Shown here: piece after piece, positions 29,809-39,458 of the stretch
Position numbering within the stretch: the stretch's first letter is position 1
Layout: every line of letters begins with the position of its first letter
Assembly (NCBI RefSeq): GCF_900111075.1
Contig: NZ_FOFZ01000002.1
Location: 372,001-436,000 of the forward strand
Origin: Flavobacterium frigoris
Lineage (GTDB): Bacteria > Bacteroidota > Bacteroidia > Flavobacteriales > Flavobacteriaceae
Direction: 5' to 3'
DNA length: 64,000 nt
Program-made: the position numbers and the translations under genes
Notes under the pieces: generated by a model
Told to the model about the DNA's origin: nothing
The model's input: the letters and a program-made list of their open reading frames with translations, nothing else
Databases searched by the model: none

Positions 29809-31134
29809 TTACTTCGTCATTTTCAATTTATTCACAACAAAACCAGCAATTTCATTCCCTTGTACAATTCCGTTTTCAATTGCTGCTCTGTAATGAATAC
29901 CTCCATAAAAACGACTCATGGCAGCCTCTTTTGAAGCAGCGTTAAAAGATTTAAAAGATCTGTTTGGCAGACCAAAAGGCAACTCTGAATTATCCACAAA
30001 AGCAAAATTATCTCCAAATATCGACGTTAAAATTGCAGCCGAAACAGTAGAAACCACAGAATGTCCACTAGTGTATTCTGGAAATGGAGGTGTTTGCAAA
30101 GCTGGTTTCCAGTTTTCATCAATTTCCTGATTGATCACCGTTTCTGGCCTTATAACATTACTCCTAAACTTTTCATCCCAACAGCTGATAAATGCTTCAA
30201 ACATTCCGATAGATGTTTCTGTATAAGCAAAAACTGTTTTCTCAAAATTAGCACTTGATTTTTTACAAGCAATTTTGGTAATTCCCATCCAATGCGCGCC
30301 TGGAGTTATTTTCTTTTTGGCAAACATCATATGTCCTTGACTCACCGAAACGTAAGGATTACAGTCCCAGAACTGAGCCATCTTAACCTCATCACAACTA
30401 TCACCCTTCTTTTTCATATCTAAGCTAATATCATAAACCTCTTGTACTTGTTTAAAAAAAGCTGAATTTTTATTTAATGAAAAAGGGAGTGCTGGTATAG
30501 GTTTAAATTGAGAGGCAGAATCTAATACAAGTGTTCTAATTTCGCTCCAATGTGGTTCTATTGCATCCATATAAGCCGGTGGAGTTGGTTGCCATCTACC
30601 GGCAACATTAGGCAAAACAGAAAACTTAGACATCGTTCGCGTTTGCTTGTAATTGTCTTTATCCATCCATTTCTTGATATGATCTGCTACTTTAAGTCCA
30701 TATTCTTTAGAAGCTTCAAATTCTTTTTCATTAGTCTCGCTCCATTTTTTATATAAGCTATCTCTAAATTTCTCTACTAATTCTTCTGAAAAAACCAACT
30801 GCTTGCTCACTTCCATATGAGCAACCAAAGCCGCAACCTCAACATTCACTCCGCTTTTAGGATCTAATTTAGGAGTAGTTCCTAATCCTTTTAACTGAGT
30901 TCCTAGAGTGAAATAAGTCTTACTATTTTGAGCAATAACTTCATACGCAGCAATGTTAGGATAAACAAAAATCCTACTAGCAACTGGCGGTGAAAAAATA
31001 TCATGAATCATTATTTCTGTCACATTTTCTATCGCAGCATGATATTCATCTGTTGTAACTTCAATCGGTTTGTCCTTTTGACATGATATAAATAGTGCAA
31101 CAATTGCAACTATAAAATATTTTCTTAATCTCAT
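29809..31134 (-). CDS. PAP2/vanadium haloperoxidase-like lipoprotein
   Basis: A 441-residue lipoprotein (signal ending at Cys18). The three PAP2/vanadate-pocket motifs are present in order: KFRSNVIRP (322-330), YTSGH (354-358) and SRFYGGIH (407-414). Vanadium haloperoxidases and type 2 acid phosphatases share this pocket, with the SGH and the last His as key residues. The Asp normally four residues after the last His is Ala418 here. It could be a phosphatase, a haloperoxidase or a binding protein. It is 38 bases downstream of the second FG-GAP gene. Confidence 0.8.
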   Translation of the reverse strand: MRLRKYFIVAIVALFISCQKDKPIEVTTDEYHAAIENVTEIMIHDIFSPPVASRIFVYPNIAAYEVIAQNSKTYFTLGTQLKGLGTTPKLDPKSGVNVEVAALVAHMEVSKQLVFSEELVEKFRDSLYKKWSETNEKEFEASKEYGLKVADHIKKWMDKDNYKQTRTMSKFSVLPNVAGRWQPTPPAYMDAIEPHWSEIRTLVLDSASQFKPIPALPFSLNKNSAFFKQVQEVYDISLDMKKKGDSCDEVKMAQFWDCNPYVSVSQGHMMFAKKKITPGAHWMGITKIACKKSSANFEKTVFAYTETSIGMFEAFISCWDEKFRSNVIRPETVINQEIDENWKPALQTPPFPEYTSGHSVVSTVSAAILTSIFGDNFAFVDNSELPFGLPNRSFKSFNAASKEAAMSRFYGGIHYRAAIENGIVQGNEIAGFVVNKLKMTK

Positions 31135-31172
31135 TTCTCTTTCTATTTAAATTTGAATATCCTTTTAACCTA

Positions 31173-34100
31173 TTACTTATTTTCCTTGATCATAGGTAAT
31201 TCATATACCTCCGCTTTGTTGTTGTTTACAGTCACAAGTAAATATTTTTTCCCTTTTAGAGTAATCATATCTAAATGCCTTACTGCTTTTTGAGACAAGT
31301 CAATTCCTAATGTATTACCCAATACAATTGTTTTTGCATCTTTGATTAAAGCACCCGAAAAACCATCAAAACGACTGTGATAAGGAGTTACTCCAAAATA
31401 ATTACCTGCTGCAAAAACAGCTTCTTTTTTACTGGAATCAAAGTTAGATTTCACAAAACAATTAATTGGAGCGACTTGCAATTCACTTGAAAAAGCAACA
31501 AAAGTGAATTTTCCGTTCTGATTTTTAAGGTATCCCGATTTTAAATTATGTACTTCAAAATGCTTTGCGTCCGAAAGCATTTTTGGACTAAAGACTTCTT
31601 CAACCGTTTTTCCTGCAAATACCTTATAGCTTTTGAATTTCTTTTTTAACATCCCACTAAACTGCTCTGCTAATTCATCAAGTCCCATGGTAGTGTAATA
31701 GCTTCCATTTTTTTCAGTAGCTACAATCGTTTCATAAGATCCGTTGTGATCAAAATCATCATAATACATTCTCATCGGAAATTCCTGAGACGCCTTGAAC
31801 TTGGAGTTCATCCCCCAGTTCCCTACTATATAGTCAAGGTCCCCATCATTATCAATATCAAAAGGTATAATTGCTTGCCACAAACCATTACTTTTTTCTG
31901 GCAACACAGTAGCTGTTACGTCTTTGAATTTTCCGTTTGTATTGGCAAAAAAAGTAGGTTTCATCCATTCCCCTATTACAATTAAATCGATTGTACCGTC
32001 TTTATTGAAATCTGAAAATACAGCATCCGTCACCATTCCAATTTTTGAAAAGGTTTTATTTTGAACAATAGAGAAAACACCGTCTGCATTATTTAATAAA
32101 TAGGAATCTGGAATGCTTCCGAAACGGTTATTAACCGAATTATTTCCAACAAAAATATCTAAATCTCCATCATTGTCATAATCAAACATTTTAACTACAG
32201 AAGCATTTTTGGTCAACTCCACTAAGTTTGATTTTACTAATTGTTTTTTTTCTGATAGATACAAGCGGTCCTGTAAATCAGAGGCGTTTTCACCACCTCC
32301 AGAAGCTACAAACAAATCATTGACTTTGTCATTATTAAAATCCCCAATTACAGCCCCTGCATCTTCATATACGGAATCATTGGCTATAGTTGTAAACGTT
32401 TTTTTCGAAAATCCATTTCCATTTTGAACATATACCGTTGCCTTTTTATTCTTGGATCCACCAAAGAAAATATCGTCTTTACCATCATTATTTAAATCTC
32501 CTATGGCAGTAGCTGGTCCACGATCTGAACGTTGGTAAGGAATTAATTTTTGAAAGATAAAATCAACGTAGTCGTTTTCCTGATGCGTGAAGTCTATTCC
32601 CAAATTACCTTCTACCTTTTTAAATACCGGTACAATAGAAGGATGTAATTTTTGGTAATTAAATGCTTTTCTTCTTTTCGCAGCTTTTACTACAATTGTC
32701 TGATTGGCCTTTATATTCTTTAAAGTTTGATATGTTTTGTCAGGCCAAATAACCACTAAGGAATCAATCGTTTTTATCTTTCCATAGCCAAAATGTAGCA
32801 TTGGCTCAGAAGAAGATTGAAATCCTCTTGTCGTTTGTAATTCCTTAAACTGTCTTTTCCCTTTTGCATAAGAAATCACTTTAGCTCCTATTCCGAAGGT
32901 GTTTTTTCCTTGAAACTGCAGTTTCAACTTTAAGTAATTAGAAGCAGTATCAGTTCTATTGATGTAAACAGATGCGACACTATTCAAATTATTAGTAATA
33001 ATATCAAGATCTCCATCATTATCAATATCTGCATAACCACTTCCGTTAGAAATTATAGAGTCATTTTCTATCCAGTCCTTAGATCTATTTTTAAAATGTA
33101 AATCGGCAGCTCCTTGAAACATGTAGTTCGTACAATTCCCTTTTGGCATTTTGTTTAAAGCCTCTTTGTCTAATAATTTAGTGGTTGTTATTTTCGTTTT
33201 AATCTGGTCATTAGAATAATACTTGACATAATCTAAATCGTTAGGGCGGTTTGGGATTCCATTACCTACAAAAATATCCTGTTCCCCATCTTGATCATAA
33301 TCAGCAAACAAAGCACTCCAACTCCAGTCAGTAGCAGCTACACCATTAAGAAGCGCGGTTTCAGTAAAATTATTTCCTGCATTATTTAATTGCAACATGT
33401 TTCTTGTGTACTGATAATGATACCCTAATTTTTCGGTTCTCATTTTTAGCATCTGTACATTATCATCTCCTAATGACGATTTTAAAACTTTTTCATTCTC
33501 AGGAAGCATGTCGAGCGTTAGAATATCTGGGAATCCATCATGATTGATATCCGCAACATCAACTCCCATCGAAAATCGGCTGGTATGTCCAAAATGTTGT
33601 TTTAAACTTTCTGTGAAAGTACCATCGCCATTATTTAAGTAGTAATAATCATCTTCGTGAAAATCATTCCCAACATAAATATCAGGATAACCATCAAGAT
33701 TAAAATCGGAAACAGCAAGGCCTAATCCATATCCGTTTGCTCCTCCAAAAATACCTGCTTGCTCACTTACATCAACAAATTTACCATTGTCATTTCTAAA
33801 TAATTTATCACCACATTCATAGCTTCTTTTATTTCTTACATCGGCATTCCCGAACGATTCTTCCGAATGTACCGCATGATTCAACAAATACATATCTAAA
33901 TCACCATCTAAATCATAATCAAAAAATGCAGCCGAAGAGCTGTAATTATCTAAATCCAAACCATATTCTGCCGCACTTTCTGTAAAAGTATTGTCCTTAT
34001 TATTAATGAATAATTCATTATGTCCTTCAAAACCATTTATCCCTACTACAGCACAAACATAAATATCTAAATATCCATCCCCATTTACATCTGCCATAAC

Positions 34101-34439
34101 CGTTCCTGCAGTCCAGTCACTTTGACCCTCAACTCCAGCCTTAGTGCTTATATCTTCAAATTTATTATTGCCTTTATTCAGATACAATTTATTTTTACCC
34201 TGGTTTGATGTAAAATAGATATCAACCAAACCATCATTATTGATGTCTCCAAGTGCTACACCACCTCCATTATAATAATAGAGGTAATCTAAAATAGAAA
34301 TATTTTTAGAAGGGTCTAATTGGTTATTGAAAGTAATATTACTTTTATCTGAGGCTAGTTTTTCAAATAAATAATGTTCTTTTTTTGAGCAACTTACCAT
34401 TAGCACAGAAAGCAGTGCTATTCGAAAAAAATTATTCAT
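31173..34439 (-). CDS. FG-GAP/VCBS repeat lipoprotein with ASPIC-UnbV domain (CRTAC1 type), copy 2
   Basis: The start at 34439 (MNNFFRIALLSVLMVSC) gives a lipobox and 1088 residues; its ATGAATAA overlaps the stop of copy 1. About thirteen calcium-loop motifs of the DxNxDGxxD type (for example DINNDGLVD, DVNGDGYLD, DIDNDGDLD) mark FG-GAP beta-propeller blades, in two blocks. Between them is an ASPIC-UnbV domain (FGIGAKVISYAKGKRQFKEL, LHFGYG, LVVIWP). Such proteins are cell-surface, calcium-stabilised binding scaffolds; no catalytic residues are seen. It is a clear paralogue of the neighbouring gene. The ligand is unknown. Confidence 0.88.
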   Translation of the reverse strand: MNNFFRIALLSVLMVSCSKKEHYLFEKLASDKSNITFNNQLDPSKNISILDYLYYYNGGGVALGDINNDGLVDIYFTSNQGKNKLYLNKGNNKFEDISTKAGVEGQSDWTAGTVMADVNGDGYLDIYVCAVVGINGFEGHNELFINNKDNTFTESAAEYGLDLDNYSSSAAFFDYDLDGDLDMYLLNHAVHSEESFGNADVRNKRSYECGDKLFRNDNGKFVDVSEQAGIFGGANGYGLGLAVSDFNLDGYPDIYVGNDFHEDDYYYLNNGDGTFTESLKQHFGHTSRFSMGVDVADINHDGFPDILTLDMLPENEKVLKSSLGDDNVQMLKMRTEKLGYHYQYTRNMLQLNNAGNNFTETALLNGVAATDWSWSALFADYDQDGEQDIFVGNGIPNRPNDLDYVKYYSNDQIKTKITTTKLLDKEALNKMPKGNCTNYMFQGAADLHFKNRSKDWIENDSIISNGSGYADIDNDGDLDIITNNLNSVASVYINRTDTASNYLKLKLQFQGKNTFGIGAKVISYAKGKRQFKELQTTRGFQSSSEPMLHFGYGKIKTIDSLVVIWPDKTYQTLKNIKANQTIVVKAAKRRKAFNYQKLHPSIVPVFKKVEGNLGIDFTHQENDYVDFIFQKLIPYQRSDRGPATAIGDLNNDGKDDIFFGGSKNKKATVYVQNGNGFSKKTFTTIANDSVYEDAGAVIGDFNNDKVNDLFVASGGGENASDLQDRLYLSEKKQLVKSNLVELTKNASVVKMFDYDNDGDLDIFVGNNSVNNRFGSIPDSYLLNNADGVFSIVQNKTFSKIGMVTDAVFSDFNKDGTIDLIVIGEWMKPTFFANTNGKFKDVTATVLPEKSNGLWQAIIPFDIDNDGDLDYIVGNWGMNSKFKASQEFPMRMYYDDFDHNGSYETIVATEKNGSYYTTMGLDELAEQFSGMLKKKFKSYKVFAGKTVEEVFSPKMLSDAKHFEVHNLKSGYLKNQNGKFTFVAFSSELQVAPINCFVKSNFDSSKKEAVFAAGNYFGVTPYHSRFDGFSGALIKDAKTIVLGNTLGIDLSQKAVRHLDMITLKGKKYLLVTVNNNKAEVYELPMIKENK

Positions 34440-37400
34440 TGCTTTTAAATATTTTAGGTGCATTATCATTAATTACGGCAATTATAGAAATGGCGTTTGC
34501 CTTGTTTTTTATTGTTTTAAGATGCTTCACTTCGCCTTTCATATAAAATCCAGATCGAGCATAAGGAACCCATGTATAGCTGCCGTTCTTATGCCCTAAA
34601 AGAACACTTCCATAATTAGAATCAAGTCTTGAAAACTGTGGTTTAAACTCGTATTGATTACCTCCTAAAACAAGGTCGAGAATTCCATCTTTATTAATAT
34701 CTACCACGCAAATGGTGTTCACAGAAGAAAACTGAACTTCTTTTGGCAAAGCTTCTATTTCAAATGTTCCATTTCCTTTATTCATGGCAACCACGCTTTC
34801 CTGAATGGTAGCCGTTCTTTGAATTGAATTATTTGTGACATCAGCAACAAAGAGTTCCTGAAAGCTTTTCTTAGCGTAATCCGCATAACTTAAATTTTTC
34901 TTCTTAATCAATGGTATTTGTTTCGCAACATCCTGTTTTAGGTTCAAAGGCATATCTTTCCCATCTATAGATCGGGTTGCAATCTGTTCGATAGTTCCAT
35001 TATTGTCAAAATCATTTACAAATAATCGCATCGGATTTTTTACAGAAGCTTTGTAAGTGGTATTCGTTCCCTTATTCCCCAAAACCAAATCTTTTTTACC
35101 GTCATTATTCAAATCTACACAGCTTACTGCATTCCAAAAACCTGAAAATTCTGTTAGATTTGATTTATATTCAACAAGTCTCCTTCCTGTATTTTTAAAT
35201 ATTTTTGGAGCCATCCAGTCCCCTACGATTATCAGATCTTTTTTAGAATCATTATCTATATCTTCCCATATTGCATCAGTAATCATCCCTACAGTATTGA
35301 GTTTAAAAGCTTTTTTATCAGTAGCATTAGTAAAATTACCTTTCCCATCATTCTCTAATAATAAATGTTTAGGGTCAATTCCATAAACACCAGGAACACT
35401 TCGGCTTCCTATAAAAACATCCATATCGCCATCATTATCAAAATCATTTGATACGATCACGGCAACATTATTATTTGTAGTTGGCATAGCCGTTGTACTT
35501 TTCACAAACACGCCTTTACCATTGTTTAAATACAAACGATTTTTATAATTGTTTTGATCGGCTTTTTCATTTCCTCCTGAGCCTACTAATAAATCAATAT
35601 CGCCATCATTATCTGCATCAAAGAAATTAGCTGCAGTATCTTCATAATTAGCATCTGAATCAAGGCTGATTTGATTCGTCAAACTATAATTATTGTTTCC
35701 TTTATTCAAATAAATTTTCCCAGAAACTCCTTTTGCTCCGCCAATAAAAATATCTTCATTATCATCTCCATTAATATCTGCAACTGAAAGCGCTGGTCCT
35801 TCTTGAGAGAGTTCTTTTGAAATTAAACCTTCATAGTCAAAATCGATATAATCATTTTCTTTATGAGCTAAAAATCCAGATTTAGTTTCAACAAAAAGTG
35901 GCTTAGCTTTATTTCCTTTAGAAATATAATCCACTTTCGCGTCAGCAATTTTCAAATTAATTGTGCTGTTATTAGTGATTTTTTTAAGCGTTTGAAACTT
36001 CCCATTAGGCCAAATAACCTGTAAAGAATCTATTTTTTTTGTTCCAATACCAAAAGTCATCACATAATCAATAGAAGACTGAAAACCTCTAGAAGGAATA
36101 AGTTCTTGTCTCAAAATTTCTTTGCCTGAAAATAATTCTACAACACTTCCTACTCCAAAAATATTTTGATTATCCCCTTTTAACTTGACTTTAATAAAAT
36201 GACTGTCTTTCTTTTTTTCTGAATTATTTTGATAAACAAAAGCCTCCATATTTACATTATTAACAACTAAATCTAAATCCCCATCGTTATCTAAATCTCC
36301 ATAAGCAGCTCCATTTGAAAAACTAGGAGTACCTAAGCCCCAATTTTGCGCTTCATTTGTAAAAGTCAGGTTTTTATTATTTTTAAAGGCATAATTAGGA
36401 ATAGGAGAACTTGGCATGCGATTTATTATCGTCTCAATTTGTTCCTTCTTTCCTGTCACGACCATCTTTTGCATAAATTCATTCGCAAAAAAGTCAACAA
36501 AATCTTGATTCGTCAAATCGTGATAAATTCCATTACAAACATAAATATCCTTGTAGCCGTCATTATCCATATCAAATAGTAAGGCGCCCCAACTCCAATC
36601 TGTTTTAGCAACGCCGGCGTAATTGGCAATTTCCACAAACTGATTATTTCCGTTGTTAACCTGTAAGGTGTTTTGCATGTATTGATTGAAAAAATCGAGA
36701 TTTATTTTTCGTAGAAATAAATCATAATTTTCAAAACTAGTTGTGTTTTTTAATCGTTCGTCACCTTCTGGCAACATGTCTGTAACAAATACATCTGCTT
36801 TTCCGTCATTGTTAACGTCAGCCATATCTGCTCCCATAGAAGACTGACTGATATGAGAAGCCCAACCTTGAATTTGCTCCGTAAAAGTTCCGTTTTTATT
36901 ATTTATGTACAGATAATCTCTTTCATAAAAGTCATTAGAAACATAGATATCAGGATACAAATCCCCATTGACATCTCCTACGGTAACACCTAATCCAAAA
37001 CCGATTAAACTACCATAAATTCCTGCTTCCTTACTTACATCAACAAATTTTCCGTTATCATTACGAAGCAGACGGTCTCCGCCACCTTTTAAAATATCAG
37101 CTACGTCCCAATCTTTGTCCCTCAATTCTCTCTTATTCGAATAATTAAGACTACTCACCGGTATAAAACTATTATTTAAAATATAAGCATCTAAATCTCC
37201 GTCTTTATCATAATCAAAAAATGCTGTATGTGTAGTTATTCCAGTATCTGCTAGGTTATAATCTGCTGCTTTTTCGGTAAAAGTAAGATTCCCGTTATTG
37301 ATAAAAAGTTCATTCTTTTGATTGTCGCCTTGTATGTTTCCAGCATTACAAACATAGATATCCAGTAATCCATCTGCATTAATATCAACCATAACAACTC

Positions 37401-37749
37401 CGGTTGACCAGGACTTAGAACCTTCTACTCCTGCTTTTTTAGAAATATCTTCAAATTGAAAATTCCCTTTATTTAAATACAATTTATTAGCCCCCAGGTT
37501 AGAGGTAAAATAAATATCTGAAAGCCCATCATTATTAACATCTGCAATAGCTACTCCACCACCATTATAAAAATTTCTATATTTAAAAATATTCATATCA
37601 GCTCCATTTTTCACATCATTAACAAAGTTAATTCCGGTTGCTGAGGCATCTAATTTAGTAAATAAAGCATCTTTATTTACAGTATTTTCTTTAGAACAAT
37701 TAGAAAAAAAAAGAATGAAAATTGAAAAAAAAAGGTAACGATTAAACAT
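34432..37749 (-). CDS. FG-GAP/VCBS repeat lipoprotein with ASPIC-UnbV domain (CRTAC1 type), copy 1
   Basis: The start at 37749 (MFNRYLFFSIFILFFSNC) gives a lipobox and 1105 residues. About fourteen DxNxDG-like calcium loops are visible, with an ASPIC-UnbV domain in the middle (FGVGSVVELFSGKEI, MTFGIG, LQVIWPNG) and a second propeller block after HKENDYIDFDYEGL. It shares domain order and many motifs with the gene at 31173, so the pair arose by tandem duplication. It follows SusD across a 156-base gap with a hairpin at 37848-37868. A role as extra surface binding subunit of the SusCD complex is inference. Confidence 0.88.
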   Translation of the reverse strand: MFNRYLFFSIFILFFSNCSKENTVNKDALFTKLDASATGINFVNDVKNGADMNIFKYRNFYNGGGVAIADVNNDGLSDIYFTSNLGANKLYLNKGNFQFEDISKKAGVEGSKSWSTGVVMVDINADGLLDIYVCNAGNIQGDNQKNELFINNGNLTFTEKAADYNLADTGITTHTAFFDYDKDGDLDAYILNNSFIPVSSLNYSNKRELRDKDWDVADILKGGGDRLLRNDNGKFVDVSKEAGIYGSLIGFGLGVTVGDVNGDLYPDIYVSNDFYERDYLYINNKNGTFTEQIQGWASHISQSSMGADMADVNNDGKADVFVTDMLPEGDERLKNTTSFENYDLFLRKINLDFFNQYMQNTLQVNNGNNQFVEIANYAGVAKTDWSWGALLFDMDNDGYKDIYVCNGIYHDLTNQDFVDFFANEFMQKMVVTGKKEQIETIINRMPSSPIPNYAFKNNKNLTFTNEAQNWGLGTPSFSNGAAYGDLDNDGDLDLVVNNVNMEAFVYQNNSEKKKDSHFIKVKLKGDNQNIFGVGSVVELFSGKEILRQELIPSRGFQSSIDYVMTFGIGTKKIDSLQVIWPNGKFQTLKKITNNSTINLKIADAKVDYISKGNKAKPLFVETKSGFLAHKENDYIDFDYEGLISKELSQEGPALSVADINGDDNEDIFIGGAKGVSGKIYLNKGNNNYSLTNQISLDSDANYEDTAANFFDADNDGDIDLLVGSGGNEKADQNNYKNRLYLNNGKGVFVKSTTAMPTTNNNVAVIVSNDFDNDGDMDVFIGSRSVPGVYGIDPKHLLLENDGKGNFTNATDKKAFKLNTVGMITDAIWEDIDNDSKKDLIIVGDWMAPKIFKNTGRRLVEYKSNLTEFSGFWNAVSCVDLNNDGKKDLVLGNKGTNTTYKASVKNPMRLFVNDFDNNGTIEQIATRSIDGKDMPLNLKQDVAKQIPLIKKKNLSYADYAKKSFQELFVADVTNNSIQRTATIQESVVAMNKGNGTFEIEALPKEVQFSSVNTICVVDINKDGILDLVLGGNQYEFKPQFSRLDSNYGSVLLGHKNGSYTWVPYARSGFYMKGEVKHLKTIKNKANAISIIAVINDNAPKIFKSNE

Positions 37750-37847
37750 ACAACTGCTGGGATTTGGTTTCAAAAAAAAGAGTGATTTATTTGTCTAATT
37801 TATAAAATAATCATTAAATAAAATAATCAAAATAGAGTAAATAATAA

Positions 37848-37868
37848 AGAGGGTAACAAGTACCCTCT
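37848..37868 (-). terminator. intercistronic hairpin between susD and the FG-GAP genes
   Basis: A perfect 8-base stem AGAGGGTA/TACCCTCT with a 5-base loop, followed on the minus strand by a weak T-rich tract (TTATTATTT). It starts 37 bases past the SusD stop. It may be a partial terminator or RNA-stability hairpin that lowers expression of the downstream genes relative to SusCD. Confidence 0.6.
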
Positions 37869-37905
37869 CTATAACTAACTCAAAACATAAAATTGTAAAT
37901 AATCC

Positions 37906-39447
37906 TTAGTAACCGGGGTTTTGCTTTAAGTTTGCATTAAACAAAGCATCTGCTGGAATTGGAAATAATATATATTTATTATCAGAAACGTAAGGCTTCA
38001 ACTCTCTGGCTGCAAGGAATTTTCCAAAACGCACCATATCATTTCTTCTCCATCCTTCCCACCATAATTCTTTAGATCTTTCTAGGTAGATTCCATCAAG
38101 AGTAGTTGGAAAAACTGCTACTTGTCCAGATCTTGAAACAATTTGCGCCAATTTAGCAACGTCATTTGTTCCTGACCCTCCTCTAGCAATCGCTTCCGCT
38201 TTCATCATCAAAGCATCTGAATATCTCATAAATACATAATCATTATCAGGCGCTCCTAAATTTTGAACATCTGGAATATATTTTTGACCTCTTACACCTG
38301 CAGATTCCAATGTAGCTCCACTCGTAATTAAAGTCAAAGCTTTAGTGAAAATTAATGGCTGACCAAGTGGGTTAACATCATTTTTAATTCTATCACGAGC
38401 GATTTCAGTCCCTCCAGGCTTATATATTTGACCAATTTGAAATCCAGTTGGATTACCAAATGCAGTAATTATCGCAGCATCATTGTTTTTAATACGTCTA
38501 TCATTAGGATTAAATTTATCGTAGTATTCTGCTACAGTAGCAAAACCATTCCATCCATCTGGTGTTTGATTGTAATGCATTCCCATTCTCCAATGGAATT
38601 GAATTCCGCCTCCAGCACCACCTCTAACATTTTTGGAAGAGAATAATATTTCAGGAGAAGTATCATTACCTGGCTTGAAATTATCCCAATAATCAACAGC
38701 TAATGAACTATTAATTGCATCTATATTAGTAACTACTTTTGTCATATCGGCAGGATCAAAAGTATACGGTCCTGCAGGAGCTGCAGCTTTAAAGACACTT
38801 TTATTTAAATACAACTTAGCCAATAAAAAATGTGCTGCATCAGCATTCGCTACCCCAGTATTACCAACAACTCTTGCTGGCAACTGTGAGATTACCGCTT
38901 CCAATTCACTTATTACAAAGTCTGTAGCTTCAACTCGAGACCAAACTTTAGGGTCATCCTCCAAAGCAGAACCAGCTTCTCTGTAAGGCGCTTGTCCAAA
39001 CAAATCAATTACATTGTAATAATAGAATGCTCTAAGGAAACGCGCTTGAGTTACTTCAGTTCCTGAACCATTTTCAATAACTAAATTACAATTGTATACT
39101 TGAGACAATAAAGCATTCCATGCATTTCTTACCTCAACGTGATCTGGAGCCCATGTATGCACGTGAATCTGTCTCCATGTTGCATTGTCATCCCAGTCAC
39201 CTCCACGGGTAGGTCCAACTAATGCATCTGTTGACATTTCATCCAATGCAAACATTTGTCCTTGTGTCTCAAAACCTCTCAATCCTTCATAAGCACTAGT
39301 CAATAAGGATGAAGTATTTACTGTTCCTCCGCCAGTATTAGAGACAACAACACCGTCTAATACTTCTTCGTCTAGATTTGTACAACTCACCCCTAGTACA
39401 ATCGTACTAGTTAGTAAGATGCCTTTTATAATATTAATTCTTTTCAT
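37906..39447 (-). CDS. SusD/RagB family nutrient-binding lipoprotein
   Basis: A 513-residue lipoprotein (signal ending in GVSC, then TNLDEEV), the SusD start. The C-terminal SusD features are present: KELWWEGWRRNDMVRFGKF and the ending FPIPADALFNANLKQNPGY. SusD proteins sit on the outer surface as a lid on the SusC channel and bind glycans. It follows SusC by 11 bases. Substrate cannot be read from sequence; the neighbouring GH65 and GH13 and shared operators suggest an alpha-glucoside. Confidence 0.93.
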   Translation of the reverse strand: MKRINIIKGILLTSTIVLGVSCTNLDEEVLDGVVVSNTGGGTVNTSSLLTSAYEGLRGFETQGQMFALDEMSTDALVGPTRGGDWDDNATWRQIHVHTWAPDHVEVRNAWNALLSQVYNCNLVIENGSGTEVTQARFLRAFYYYNVIDLFGQAPYREAGSALEDDPKVWSRVEATDFVISELEAVISQLPARVVGNTGVANADAAHFLLAKLYLNKSVFKAAAPAGPYTFDPADMTKVVTNIDAINSSLAVDYWDNFKPGNDTSPEILFSSKNVRGGAGGGIQFHWRMGMHYNQTPDGWNGFATVAEYYDKFNPNDRRIKNNDAAIITAFGNPTGFQIGQIYKPGGTEIARDRIKNDVNPLGQPLIFTKALTLITSGATLESAGVRGQKYIPDVQNLGAPDNDYVFMRYSDALMMKAEAIARGGSGTNDVAKLAQIVSRSGQVAVFPTTLDGIYLERSKELWWEGWRRNDMVRFGKFLAARELKPYVSDNKYILFPIPADALFNANLKQNPGY

Positions 39448-39458
39448 CGTTTTTTTAA

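Noticed and set aside
31173-37749. DNA repeat array or CRISPR-like structure in the FG-GAP genes
   Set aside because: The recurring units are degenerate codons for DxNxDG calcium loops at uneven spacing; there are no identical direct repeats with uniform spacers.
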